A stretch of DNA of 64,000 nt, from positions 1-64,000 of the forward strand of contig JAFVGH010000010.1 of NCBI GenBank assembly GCA_017475045.1, given 5' to 3'. Position numbers and translations under genes: made by a program. Source of the stretch: Fibrobacter sp. Its GTDB lineage: Bacteria; Fibrobacterota; Fibrobacteria; Fibrobacterales; Fibrobacteraceae. Shown one piece after another: positions 1 through 8,370 of the stretch (the first letter of the stretch is position 1; every line of letters begins with the position of its first letter). The notes beneath the pieces are model-generated. The model did not search any database. It was not told where the DNA came from and worked only from the letters and a program-made list of their open reading frames with translations.

Positions 1-771
1 CGAATTGGCGGCAGATGTGGCCGCATCTACGAACTTTCTGAAGTCGTAAGTACCTTCGGGCACAAGGATTGTCACCGCATCGTTACTCTGCATATGCTTA
101 CGAATAGTGGCGGTATCGCTCGCGATGACGATGTTACCCGCGTCACCACCAGTCGTATTTGCGCCAAAACCTTCCGCCTTCACATAGAATGTGAAAAGGA
201 GAACCGCCGTCGGGTCTGTCTCAGCACTTGTCCAGATCCACTTGGCCTGGGTATTCGGGGCAAAGCCATTCAAAGCCACGCCGCTGGGCATCTTGGTATT
301 CGCATAACTGAGCGTCGTAGCCCCACCCCACTGGCTAAGGTCGCGGCCCTTGTTCTTCCAGGAGTTATTGCTTACCACAGGCTTTGATTTCCAACCACTG
401 CCGGAATAGTAAGACTTGTCGAGATCGTCAATCTGCACCATTACGCCGGGGGCACCCTGGCCATTCACGCCCACCACCGAAATCGCATTCTCGCCGGGCA
501 AGAACGTCATCGGTACAAAGCGAACACGACCCGCCTGGTTATCTTCGGCAAGCAAAGCCCCATTGTGATAAAGCCTGTAGCCTCCATCGGCCACAATCCA
601 AATACCGGGACCTTCTCCCCCATTGTAAGTCGCAGCAATCAGTTGCGAACCCACTTTGTCACCACCACCGTAAGCGGCGTCGCCCGGAAGCGACACCACC
701 TCGGAGGGGCTTATCGCCGCAGCGGCAACCCACACTCCGCACGCCACGGTCCCAAACATCCTTTTCAACAT
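1..771 (-). CDS. Secreted polysaccharide-lyase-like protein, 3' end outside window (partial)
   Basis: The gene is read on the minus strand from ATG at 771 and stays open to base 1, so 257 codons are visible and the C-terminus is missing. The start follows a GGGAAAGGG-type ribosome site. The first residues (MLKRMFGTVACGVWVAAAA) look like a signal peptide. Residues about 30-120 form a beta-rich module resembling a carbohydrate-binding domain. The last visible residues (VTILVPEGTYDFRKF) resemble the first strand of a right-handed beta-helix, as in pectate lyases. It diverges from the TIGR02147 regulator and shares its upstream operator region, which fits a role in pectin breakdown. The family is inferred; the catalytic part is not in view. 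Confidence 0.7.
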   Translation of the reverse strand, partial: MLKRMFGTVACGVWVAAAAISPSEVVSLPGDAAYGGGDKVGSQLIAATYNGGEGPGIWIVADGGYRLYHNGALLAEDNQAGRVRFVPMTFLPGENAISVVGVNGQGAPGVMVQIDDLDKSYYSGSGWKSKPVVSNNSWKNKGRDLSQWGGATTLSYANTKMPSGVALNGFAPNTQAKWIWTSAETDPTAVLLFTFYVKAEGFGANTTGGDAGNIVIASDTATIRKHMQSNDAVTILVPEGTYDFRKFVDAATSAANS

Positions 772-786
772 AATACACCCTTTCCC

Positions 787-795
787 GGACAACGC
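787..795 (-). promoter_or_regulatory. Operator half-site GCGTTGTCC in leader of the partial lyase gene
   Basis: Reading on the minus strand gives GCGTTGTCC, the left half of the palindrome found at 883-906. It lies 16 nt before the ATG at 771, just upstream of the ribosome site. No right half follows. It may be a secondary or chance site. Confidence 0.3.
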
Positions 796-829
796 ACCCA
801 TTTGCGCCATTTTTGCCGGAACTACACAA

Positions 830-835
830 AATCTA
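830..835 (-). promoter_or_regulatory. -7 box TAGATT(TTG) for the partial lyase gene
   Basis: Minus-strand TAGATTTTG matches the Bacteroidetes-type -7 element TAnnTTTG. The centre of the palindrome at 887-902 lies 59.5 bp upstream, exactly 10 bp further than in the three other operator-bearing promoters of this locus. Confidence 0.45.
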
Positions 836-882
836 CCTCAAAACGGGTATTTTTGCCACATATTTTTCAACTGACCGCAATT

Positions 883-906
883 TAGCGTTGTTTTCGGACA
901 ACGCTA
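883..906. promoter_or_regulatory. Operator palindrome TAGCGTTGT-N6-ACAACGCTA between divergent genes
   Basis: A 24-bp near-perfect inverted repeat (arms TAGCGTTGT and ACAACGCTA) lies between the divergent lyase and TIGR02147 genes. Its core, 887-902, aligns with palindromes at 5216-5231 and 8282-8297. The core centre is 49.5 bp from the -7 box of the TIGR02147 gene, the same as at the other two promoters. It probably binds a dimeric regulator. The adjacent TIGR02147 protein is the nearest candidate, which would make it autoregulated; that is inference. Confidence 0.65.
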
Positions 907-943
907 TTATACATTCCCCAATCCCACAAAAAGGCTTTTTTCT

Positions 944-949
944 TACATT
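944..949 (+). promoter_or_regulatory. -7 box TACATT for TIGR02147 gene (leaderless type)
   Basis: TACATTTA sits with only TAGGGC between the hexamer and the ATG at 956. Transcription would start at or next to the start codon. Confidence 0.5.
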
Positions 950-955
950 TAGGGC

Positions 956-1807
956 ATGGGAGCACCAAAACCGACAAAAAAAATCTTCGAATACCTGGAC
1001 TACCGGGAATTTCTGAAAGATTACTACAACGCAAAAAAGGAGGCCAACCCGGCCTTCTCTCTCCGCGTATTTTCTGACAAGATCGGTTTCAAGGCGAAAG
1101 ATTTCATCAGCCGCGTCATGAACGGCGACAAGAACCTTTCTAGCCAGAGCATTCCTAAAGTTGCAAGCGGGCTTCGACTCGGCAAGCACGAGACGGAATT
1201 CTTTATAGCCCTCGTCAAGTTCAACCAGGCCGAAACCACCGAAGAAAGGAACGCTGCATTTAACGAGATGCAAGCCGTACTCAAGGTCGTGCGATTTGCC
1301 GAAAAGCAGCAATTGCTCGGACACACTCAGTATATGGTGTATTCTGACTGGAGACACCTCATCATCCGCAGCCTTATAGGCATGTTCGGTTTTGACGGCG
1401 ACTACGAGGCCCTCGCAAAAAGGGTACACCCCCGCATCACCGCCGAAGAAGCGAAGAAGTCCGTAAAGCTTCTCGAAGATTGCCTGCTCATCAAGAAAGA
1501 CAAGAGCGGCAACTACACGCTCACCGAAAGCGCCATCACTACCGGCGACCGCACTTCTAGACTTGCGCTCCGCGGATACCATCAGCAATGCCTAAAGCTC
1601 GCCGCCGACTCTATTGACCGCGACCCTCCGGGCACACGCCACATTTCAGGACTCACCCTCGGCATAAGCCAGGAGGGCTACGAGCGCATCGTAGAGCGCA
1701 TCAACGCCTTCCGCAAAGAGATCGCCCTCATCGCCGAAGAAGATGAATCCAGCGACAAGGTTTTCCAACTGCAGTTCGCCCTCTTCCCCGTCGGCGGGAA
1801 AGAATAG
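956..1807 (+). CDS. TIGR02147-family transcriptional regulator
   Basis: A 283-residue soluble protein of the TIGR02147 family, which is strongly expanded in Fibrobacter. The N-terminus (KIFEYLDYREFLKDYY, then FSLRVFSDKIGFKAKDFISR) is the family hallmark and reads as a helix-turn-helix-like DNA-binding region at about residues 10-60. The rest is helical and without membrane segments, as in DUF4423-type proteins. It is transcribed divergently from a secreted lyase gene and lies next to PL1 and PL11 pectin lyases, with which it shares a promoter palindrome. Known members are presumed regulators; control of the neighbouring pectinases is my inference. No clear Shine-Dalgarno at normal spacing precedes the ATG. 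Confidence 0.85.
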   Translation: MGAPKPTKKIFEYLDYREFLKDYYNAKKEANPAFSLRVFSDKIGFKAKDFISRVMNGDKNLSSQSIPKVASGLRLGKHETEFFIALVKFNQAETTEERNAAFNEMQAVLKVVRFAEKQQLLGHTQYMVYSDWRHLIIRSLIGMFGFDGDYEALAKRVHPRITAEEAKKSVKLLEDCLLIKKDKSGNYTLTESAITTGDRTSRLALRGYHQQCLKLAADSIDRDPPGTRHISGLTLGISQEGYERIVERINAFRKEIALIAEEDESSDKVFQLQFALFPVGGKE

Positions 1808-1818
1808 ACGCTTTCGAT

Positions 1819-1853
1819 AAAGGCCTAGACTCATTCGAGCCTAGGCCTTTTTT
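1819..1853 (+). terminator. Rho-independent terminator after TIGR02147 gene
   Basis: AAAGGCCTAG pairs with CTAGGCCTTT, with an extra CTC/GAG inside the loop, followed by TTTTTT. It lies 12 nt after the TAG and also separates the convergent PL1 gene. Confidence 0.9.
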
Positions 1854-1881
1854 GTTAAGTGTATAAGGTTCCTTTTGCGAC

Positions 1882-4800
1882 TTATCTACGCATAACCTTG
1901 ATGGTCTTGTTAAACTTGGCACTACCATAAATACTGCGAATATTCACTAGGTAAATGCCACAGCCGTAATCCTGGAGGCTTACCGATGCCGTGCCGTTTG
2001 TCGTCACGATAGATTTTTGTGTCATCAGGTTTTTGCCACTAAAATCAGTCACGGTAATTTTTGCATTCTGCGGAACCCCGGTCATGAACACGATATTGTT
2101 CGAAACGCTAGAATGGAATTTTGCTACAGAATTCGGCACGGCAAATGATGTATTTTCCGACAGGGTGAGCTTAATCTGATCCAAATTCGGCCCATCGCCA
2201 TCAATGGTAGCAAACTCAATTTCGTTTACACCGGCAACAAGGTTGAGTGTAATGTCGACCATTTTCCAGTCAGTCCATGTTCCCGTTGAGGCAAATTCCA
2301 TCTGTACGGCTTCTTCACCACCCACCCTAATGCAGAGTTTACGTGTTTCGTCTTTGCCAAGGGCGTAGGTGAGTGTCACGGTGTATTCACCAGCAGCCTT
2401 TACTGTTACAGGGATCTTCGTGGAACTGCCTGCGGTTGCAGCAAAGTTCACATAGCCCGTTCCAGCAAATCCTGTGTTGCGGTCTTCAAAGATTGCCTCA
2501 TTTGCAAGCGTTCCATCTTCGGCCTGGTAAACACCGTCGGCACTTCCTGCAGCAGAAGCCGGAGTCACGGAGCTGCTAGATGCCGGCGTAACAGCTTCCG
2601 AGGAAGAAGAACTTGTGGGAGTAGTAGCACTTGCGGCAAGTTGCTGGGTCACACCGATATAACGGCCGAAGGAGTCGCCTTCCTTGTCCTTAAGCGTAAA
2701 CTTGATGTAGCCAACGCCACCGAAATTATCGGCAAGCTTGACCGTCATCTTGGAGCCGTTCACAGTTGCAGTCACGCCTGTCGGAGCGGAAACCGTGTAA
2801 GTTCCGTTGTCATAGCCTGCAGTAAACTGCGAAAGGTCAATCACCTGGGTTTCACCCTTTGCAAAAGTATAGTGGGCGCGAGCCATCCACTCCAGGTAGC
2901 GTTCCAGTTCTGTCCAACCATCACCCAGGCGGTCCTTATTCGCATCGCTAAAGTCGCCACTCTTGGATTTCGGATTATAGCCATACATATTTTCCCACCA
3001 GTCCGGGAGACCGTCAAGGTCGCTATCGTAATCGTCTGCCCAGCTCGCACTCGGATACGGTTCCCAGCCCTTGATATTCGCGGTATCGGTGACATCAGTT
3101 TCACGGTCAGGGATTCCGGGGAGTCCGCTCTTGGAACCCGTGGCGCTATAGGTTCCATTCTTGGTTTCGCGAATCATGCGCTGATCGTGGTTGTCTAAAA
3201 TTGGCATACGCTGGCCCACATCGCTCAACACGTCCTTATAGGCAGCCTTTGCGCCCTGGACGGTCGCATAAGATTCAAAGAAGGGCTTGCTGTTCCACAC
3301 ATTCCAATTGAGATTCTGTCCATTACTCAGGGTGTAGCGTTTGCAGGCGTCTGCTTTTCCGGACCCGCCATTCGATGTGCTACCGTCATTCGTACCATCG
3401 CACTTAAACGAGCCATCCTTAAGTTGCAAGACATTGTTGTGGAAGTAATACGCCTGCGAACCATTGCCAGTTCCTTCGAGATCCGCACTCAGCACATAAT
3501 CCAAGATGCGCGATGCAGCTCCCGCCTTGTAGTAATTGCCGACAAAGTTCACCTCATGAGCGCCGCCATCCGTGACGCGGCCTTCCCAGTTATAGACCAC
3601 ATTGTTGAAAATATCCAAGCGACCGGCATAATAACCATTACCATCAAGGCCGCCGCCCATACTCCAGTTACGGCCCTCGTTATGGGCCAGCAAGTTGTGG
3701 TGGAAACTTCCGATGTCACCACCGATGGTCGCCGCGTATCCATGCCCCGTACCCGACGGATAATTCTGGTGGTCGGCCACGTTTAAGGCTTCCGAAATCA
3801 AGGTGCGTTGAAGAGTGATATTCTTGCCGCCGCGGCTAGAGAACGCCTCGTCAATGGTCCAGCTGATAGATGCGTGATCCAGAATGCTGTGGTCGCCACC
3901 GGTGAGTCCCATTCCGTCATAAGTTTGACCGTATCCCAGACGCACTCGCATAAAACGGATAATCATGTCGTTGCCGGTAAAACCGATGGGAGCACTCTTA
4001 ATGGTAATTCCTTTACCCGGCGCAGACTGTCCTGCAATCGTCACTTGGCTATGATTACACACCAAGCGGGACTTGAGCTGAATCATGCCCGCCACCTTGA
4101 ACATAATGGTACGCGGGCCAATATCCACCGTGCACGCCTCGCGCAAACTGCCTGCGCCATCGTCGTTCAGGTTTGTCACATAAACCACCTTGCCACCACG
4201 ACCACCGAGAGCGTTACGGCCATAGCCTTCGGCACCTTCAAATGCAAGACGTCCCGGCTTAAAGCTCCACACATTGCCCTGAGTCACCGTAGAACCGTTC
4301 ACTTCATCTACGCGCCAGTAATAAGTCGAAAGCGGAGTCGTTCCCGAAACCTTGTAGGTCGTGCCGGACTGTTCGCCCTTGTAAATCGCTGTCGTGCTAG
4401 TTGTTGCTTTTGCGACCGAGGTAGAATCCGTGCCAAAGAATACGCGGTGCTTGGTCGCGCCGCTTGCCGCCGTCCAGGTCAGCGTGAGAGCGCCATTGTC
4501 GTGTGGGGTGTGGTAATCCAAATCCGTTGGTGAAGGGCTGGAAGCCTGTGCCGCCACATTCGGAACATTGAGTTCAAACGCATTCAAAGTCGCCGTGCTC
4601 AGATTCAACTTGATTGCCGTAGAAGCGGAAGTCCCGCTTACAGAGAACGTCACATACGCCGTAGCGGCCTCGGATGTCGAAAGCGCACGGTTCGTCGGCT
4701 TCACGGAAATTTGCTTGGAGTTATTCACATAGACATCGATGCTGTTCGATGTCGCCGTACCGCTGACATCGTTAAGATAAAGCAACAAACTGTGCGAGCC

Positions 4801-5148
4801 AGCGGCAAGATTCGAGAAAGTGAGCGTAATGTTACCGCCGTTTTCAATAATCACGCCGTCGCAAACCAGTTTTGCGTAGCTCGGGGACTGCACGCCCGCC
4901 TTGTACCAGGTGGCCTTAATATTTCTGCTACCGGCGATTCCGATTTTTACGCCCGAAAGGGTCGTATCCTTGGAAGTGACACCCGAAACCACCCACGGAA
5001 TATAGTTGGGCTCCGTAACTTCGCTCGAATTGCGCCCGCTCATGTCGAAGTCCACCTTGACAATCGGGGAACCCGCATGAACATGGGTCACCCCCACAAG
5101 TCCAAGGGCAAACGCCCATGTCAACATTTTATGTCTAAAGCATCCCAT
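1882..5148 (-). CDS. Secreted modular pectate lyase (PL1-like beta-helix) with CBM and T9SS-like tail
   Basis: A 1088-residue secreted enzyme predicted to cleave pectate by beta-elimination. In order: signal peptide (1-25); a beta-rich module of unknown type (about 27-195); FN3-like module (about 207-298); pectate-lyase beta-helix beginning EGAEGYGRNALGGRGG (about 302-680); an Asp-rich loop DSDLDGLPDWWE (708-719) typical of these enzymes; Ser/Thr/Pro-rich linker (about 838-870); CBM35/6-like module starting VYQAEDG (about 872-995); and a C-terminal domain ending in basic residues that resembles T9SS sorting domains (about 1005-1088). ATG at 5148 is preceded by AGGAG at 6 nt, which favours it over the internal ATG at residue 8. 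It carries its own promoter and operator palindrome upstream. Confidence 0.9.
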   Translation of the reverse strand: MGCFRHKMLTWAFALGLVGVTHVHAGSPIVKVDFDMSGRNSSEVTEPNYIPWVVSGVTSKDTTLSGVKIGIAGSRNIKATWYKAGVQSPSYAKLVCDGVIIENGGNITLTFSNLAAGSHSLLLYLNDVSGTATSNSIDVYVNNSKQISVKPTNRALSTSEAATAYVTFSVSGTSASTAIKLNLSTATLNAFELNVPNVAAQASSPSPTDLDYHTPHDNGALTLTWTAASGATKHRVFFGTDSTSVAKATTSTTAIYKGEQSGTTYKVSGTTPLSTYYWRVDEVNGSTVTQGNVWSFKPGRLAFEGAEGYGRNALGGRGGKVVYVTNLNDDGAGSLREACTVDIGPRTIMFKVAGMIQLKSRLVCNHSQVTIAGQSAPGKGITIKSAPIGFTGNDMIIRFMRVRLGYGQTYDGMGLTGGDHSILDHASISWTIDEAFSSRGGKNITLQRTLISEALNVADHQNYPSGTGHGYAATIGGDIGSFHHNLLAHNEGRNWSMGGGLDGNGYYAGRLDIFNNVVYNWEGRVTDGGAHEVNFVGNYYKAGAASRILDYVLSADLEGTGNGSQAYYFHNNVLQLKDGSFKCDGTNDGSTSNGGSGKADACKRYTLSNGQNLNWNVWNSKPFFESYATVQGAKAAYKDVLSDVGQRMPILDNHDQRMIRETKNGTYSATGSKSGLPGIPDRETDVTDTANIKGWEPYPSASWADDYDSDLDGLPDWWENMYGYNPKSKSGDFSDANKDRLGDGWTELERYLEWMARAHYTFAKGETQVIDLSQFTAGYDNGTYTVSAPTGVTATVNGSKMTVKLADNFGGVGYIKFTLKDKEGDSFGRYIGVTQQLAASATTPTSSSSSEAVTPASSSSVTPASAAGSADGVYQAEDGTLANEAIFEDRNTGFAGTGYVNFAATAGSSTKIPVTVKAAGEYTVTLTYALGKDETRKLCIRVGGEEAVQMEFASTGTWTDWKMVDITLNLVAGVNEIEFATIDGDGPNLDQIKLTLSENTSFAVPNSVAKFHSSVSNNIVFMTGVPQNAKITVTDFSGKNLMTQKSIVTTNGTASVSLQDYGCGIYLVNIRSIYGSAKFNKTIKVMRR

Positions 5149-5168
5149 AATAGTCTCCTATACCATAA

Positions 5169-5174
5169 AAATTA
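5169..5174 (-). promoter_or_regulatory. -7 box TAATTT for PL1 gene
   Basis: Minus-strand TAATTTTT matches TAnnTTT. The palindrome centre at 5223.5 is 49.5 bp upstream. A short leader with AGGAG precedes the start codon. Confidence 0.5.
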
Positions 5175-5214
5175 CCCTCGTTTACACAACAAGGGTAGGG
5201 TTTTGCAAATTAAG

Positions 5215-5232
5215 GGTTGTCCCTAGACAACC
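5215..5232. promoter_or_regulatory. Operator palindrome GGTTGTC-CCTA-GACAACC upstream of PL1 gene
   Basis: A perfect 7-bp inverted repeat with a 4-bp spacer. It aligns with the sites at 883-906 and 8278-8297 and has the same distance to the -7 box. Likely operator of the pectin locus. Confidence 0.65.
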
Positions 5233-5252
5233 AGCAAAAATTTCATTTATCT

Positions 5253-5288
5253 ACAATAAAAGACACCCCCAACATTCGCCGGGGTGCT
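5253..5288 (-). terminator. Terminator after PL11 gene
   Basis: On the minus strand CACCCC and GGGGTG form the stem, followed by TCTTTTATT, about 30 nt after the stop codon of the rhamnogalacturonan lyase gene. Confidence 0.7.
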
Positions 5289-5315
5289 TCGGTTGGGGAT
5301 TTGAGAGATTAATTT

Positions 5316-8183
5316 TTACCTGTTGATTTTTGTTCGCATCACGTTTTTAAGTTTCTTGCCGTTGAACTTTACCTGAACCACGTAAATTCCTCCAGGTAGA
5401 TTTTTTACCTGTTCGCCCAGGTCAGTATTCCCTGCCGGAACGTTCTTGGCAATTCGCGCTATACAGTGGCCCTTCATGTCAAAAAAGCCCAATTCTACAT
5501 TGCCGCCATGGTGTGTGACAATCGTATTTTCACTAAAGTTCACATATACGCCATTAGCGAGGCGGAGATTTGAATTGAGTGCCGCAATTTCGGACTCGCC
5601 TGCCTTTACTTGCAGAGAGTCTATTCCCGAAAGCTGAGATTTGCTCTCATAAAGGCTCACTCCCGGTACGTCGAAAGCCAATTGGTCTAAATTCGGAGCT
5701 CCGTTTTCTTCCAGGGACTTCAAATAAAGAATGTTGAGGCCCGCCTTCAAGTTTACAGAAACCATCACGGAATCCCACGTATCCCAATCCGCAGTCGGCG
5801 CGAAGGTCAGCGAACCAATCAGGTCGTCATTCATCTTCACCATAATGCGGCGCGTATCCGTCTTTCCGTGAGCATAGCGCAGCACCATCGTGGCATTGTC
5901 GTAGGCCTTTGGCGAAACAAGGTGGAAAATACCATAACTATCCAGGCTATTTTCAAAATCGTAGAATCCTTCGCCACGGAAGTTTTCATGGTTATTATTT
6001 GCCATGCCCTTCGCATCGGTCGGAACAGCAGCCTCGATGTCACTCAAAATCGACACCGGTGCCGGACCGGATTCTACGACGCTCAAGATAGTGATAGTCC
6101 CGCTGCGAGTAGCCTCGCCAAAGTCAGCATTTCCACCCTTGGTCGTAATCGTATAGGTAAATTCACCTTCTACAGTCGGAGTCCCGCTAAAATAGAGCGA
6201 ACTTGTGGAAGCGTTCCAAGCCGCCGTTACTCCCGCCGGAAGGCCTTCTACCGTAGCTCCATCGGCATATTGAATCGCAAAAGTAAACGGCACAATGGCA
6301 TCACCCTTCACGATAAACTGGCTAGAACTTCCTGCCCCCTGTTTCACGATTGCGGCCGCCTTCGGCGTGTTGTCGCCAATAAGCGTAATATCGGGCACCG
6401 GGAACTTGCCCTTGTTGCCGTGCAGCCAAAATCCTAGATGCGGCGGCTGGTTGTAGGCGGTGTTCTGCCAACTCATTCCCAGGCGATAAACTGGGTCATG
6501 GGCCAGCGTATACATGCGATGTTCTGTCGGAATCGTGGTCGTGTAGATGTAAAGCTTAGACGCCCCATCGTGCAGAATGACTTCTTCTCGCCAATCGCCA
6601 AGAATGTCTCCGCTAAAGTTCGGCGTTGCCTTGGTGGTGTTGCAACTGTTGCCCTGCATCTGGAAAATCGTACTGCTCTGCAGCTTGGCGTGGTCCCACT
6701 TGCTAATGGTCGTATTGTCTAAAAGCTCATCAAGCAGGTCGCCATCCCAGTAAATGCGGAAGTTATAGGCAGGCCGCTTATCCGCCTTCCAGATAGCACC
6801 CTTCGCCGTATAGGTGTTCCAGTTGGCTGCAGACCAAAGTTCGTGCCCGCGGCTGTTTGAATCTACATCGCCCGCAACTCCGCGGCCGTTGTCGCCGGAG
6901 CTGGTCTCGCTAAAAAGCAACTTGCCGGTGCGGGCATCGTGCAAATCGTAACCATAGGGTTTTTCTTCATGGACCTGCCAAACTTCAAGACCTGCATTAT
7001 CGGGGTCCAGGTCGCTCAGGTGCATAGCATCGCCGTGGCCCTTGCCCGTGCGGTACATGAATTTGCCATCGTGGTCAATGGCACAGCTCCCTTCGATGAT
7101 TTCGTCAAAGCCGTCGCCATCCACATCGCCCGCCGAAACGTTGTGATTGCCCTGTCCATAGCATTCCTGACCGCTTGTAGCTGCGTTGTAGTACCAACGC
7201 TGCGTAAGCGACTTTCCATCCCAATCGTAAGCGGTAATCGCCATGCGGGTGTAATAGCCACGCTGAAACACCATACTTGGTTTTTTGCCATCAAGGTAAG
7301 CATTTGTCGCCAGGAATCGATCCACGCGGTTGCCGTAACTATCGCCCCAGCTCTTGACCGTGCCGCGTCCGGGGTTATAATCCACCGTCGCCATTTCCTT
7401 GCCGGTCTCGCCGTTGAAAATCGTGAGCCACTCAGGTCCCGAGAGAATGTATCCGTTGGAGTTTCTATAATCCTTGCTATGGTCGGCACCCTTCGCCGAA
7501 CCGAGCGAAAGATAACTTCCGCTACCATCTTTTGTGCCGGGAGCCGTCTTCACGGCAAATTCCGCCCTGCCATCGCTATCATAGTCGCCAACGAGCATCT
7601 GCGTGTAGTGCGCCCCCGCGCGAATGTTCACACCAAGGTCAATGCGCCATAGTTTCTTGCCGTTCATCTTGTAACAATCAATGATCACATTGCCGGTCTT
7701 GCCCTTCTGCGAATTATCTTTGGAATTACTCGGATCCCACTTGAGAATCAGCTCAAATTCACCGTCACCATCCACATCGCCTACCGCAATATCGTTGGGG
7801 CTATAGGTATAGTCGCTTCCACCATTCGGCCGGTCAAGATTCACAGTCAGAAACTGGCCATTCCACACAGAGACCGCTGCATCTGCTGCCTGTTCCTTGC
7901 CACCGACAATAGCCTTCACGGTGTACTTACTTGCGGTAGTTCCCTTCGTGTCGGTATAGTTGCTCGCCTGCGTACCGGTAAAACTTGCGATTTTCTCGCC
8001 GTCACGATACAAATTAAAGCCCGTTGCCTCGCCATCGGTTCCGAGAACGCGCCAGCTGAGGAACACACCCCCGCTCGTCTTAACGGCAACTAGGCCGCGA
8101 TTCAGCCACTCCATCTGCCGCGCTGCCTGAGCCATAGAAAAGCCCATACAAAGGGCCAACCCAAAACACCAAAATTTTTTCAT
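5316..8183 (-). CDS. Rhamnogalacturonan lyase, PL11 family, modular and secreted
   Basis: A 955-residue secreted enzyme predicted to cleave the rhamnogalacturonan-I backbone by beta-elimination. The signal peptide MKKFWCFGLALCMGFSMAQA is followed by RQMEWLNRGLVAVK, the usual start of PL11 (YesW/YesX-like) enzymes. An eight-bladed propeller region carries Asp-rich calcium loops such as VGDVDGDGEFEL and VGDYDSDGRAEF. Then come a putative Ig-like module (about 625-720), a CBM35-like module (about 740-880, ending GAPNLDQLAF) and a T9SS-like C-terminal domain. I chose the ATG at 8183 rather than the in-frame TTG ten codons upstream, because it is preceded by GGAATGGG and begins the signal peptide directly. 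It is a neighbour of the PL1 gene and shares its operator. Confidence 0.9.
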   Translation of the reverse strand: MKKFWCFGLALCMGFSMAQAARQMEWLNRGLVAVKTSGGVFLSWRVLGTDGEATGFNLYRDGEKIASFTGTQASNYTDTKGTTASKYTVKAIVGGKEQAADAAVSVWNGQFLTVNLDRPNGGSDYTYSPNDIAVGDVDGDGEFELILKWDPSNSKDNSQKGKTGNVIIDCYKMNGKKLWRIDLGVNIRAGAHYTQMLVGDYDSDGRAEFAVKTAPGTKDGSGSYLSLGSAKGADHSKDYRNSNGYILSGPEWLTIFNGETGKEMATVDYNPGRGTVKSWGDSYGNRVDRFLATNAYLDGKKPSMVFQRGYYTRMAITAYDWDGKSLTQRWYYNAATSGQECYGQGNHNVSAGDVDGDGFDEIIEGSCAIDHDGKFMYRTGKGHGDAMHLSDLDPDNAGLEVWQVHEEKPYGYDLHDARTGKLLFSETSSGDNGRGVAGDVDSNSRGHELWSAANWNTYTAKGAIWKADKRPAYNFRIYWDGDLLDELLDNTTISKWDHAKLQSSTIFQMQGNSCNTTKATPNFSGDILGDWREEVILHDGASKLYIYTTTIPTEHRMYTLAHDPVYRLGMSWQNTAYNQPPHLGFWLHGNKGKFPVPDITLIGDNTPKAAAIVKQGAGSSSQFIVKGDAIVPFTFAIQYADGATVEGLPAGVTAAWNASTSSLYFSGTPTVEGEFTYTITTKGGNADFGEATRSGTITILSVVESGPAPVSILSDIEAAVPTDAKGMANNNHENFRGEGFYDFENSLDSYGIFHLVSPKAYDNATMVLRYAHGKTDTRRIMVKMNDDLIGSLTFAPTADWDTWDSVMVSVNLKAGLNILYLKSLEENGAPNLDQLAFDVPGVSLYESKSQLSGIDSLQVKAGESEIAALNSNLRLANGVYVNFSENTIVTHHGGNVELGFFDMKGHCIARIAKNVPAGNTDLGEQVKNLPGGIYVVQVKFNGKKLKNVMRTKINR

Positions 8184-8234
8184 ACACCCATTCCGTTTTT
8201 TTGTCAAAATCAATCCCTAGACCTCGACAGCCAT

Positions 8235-8240
8235 AATATA
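8235..8240 (-). promoter_or_regulatory. -7 box TATATT for PL11 gene
   Basis: Minus-strand TATATTAT lies 49.5 bp downstream of the centre of the palindrome at 8282-8297. The leader to the ATG at 8183 would be about 45 nt. Confidence 0.5.
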
Positions 8241-8277
8241 TATACAAGGCTCCCAAAATAGGCAAAAAACCAAATTT

Positions 8278-8297
8278 TAGCGTTGTCCATGGACTAC
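8278..8297. promoter_or_regulatory. Operator palindrome TAGC-GTTGTCCATGGACTAC upstream of PL11 gene
   Basis: An inverted repeat with one mismatch (GTTGTC-CATG-GACTAC). It shares the flanking TAGC with the site at 883-906 and has the same spacing to its -7 box. Confidence 0.6.
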
Positions 8298-8310
8298 GGC
8301 CATAGATTGC

Positions 8311-8343
8311 GAAAAATGGCGAGTGTCTTAGACACCCGCCATG
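8311..8343 (-). terminator. Terminator after FISUMP lipoprotein gene
   Basis: ATGGCGGGTGTC and GACACTCGCCAT pair around TAA on the minus strand and are followed by TTTTTC. It lies 28 nt after the stop codon. Confidence 0.85.
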
Positions 8344-8370
8344 CTAAAAGAGAGAGAAAGAGCAAAAAAA

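Noticed and set aside
384..885. Plus-strand ORFs at 94-885
   Set aside because: Antisense to the partial lyase gene, which has a signal peptide and start site.
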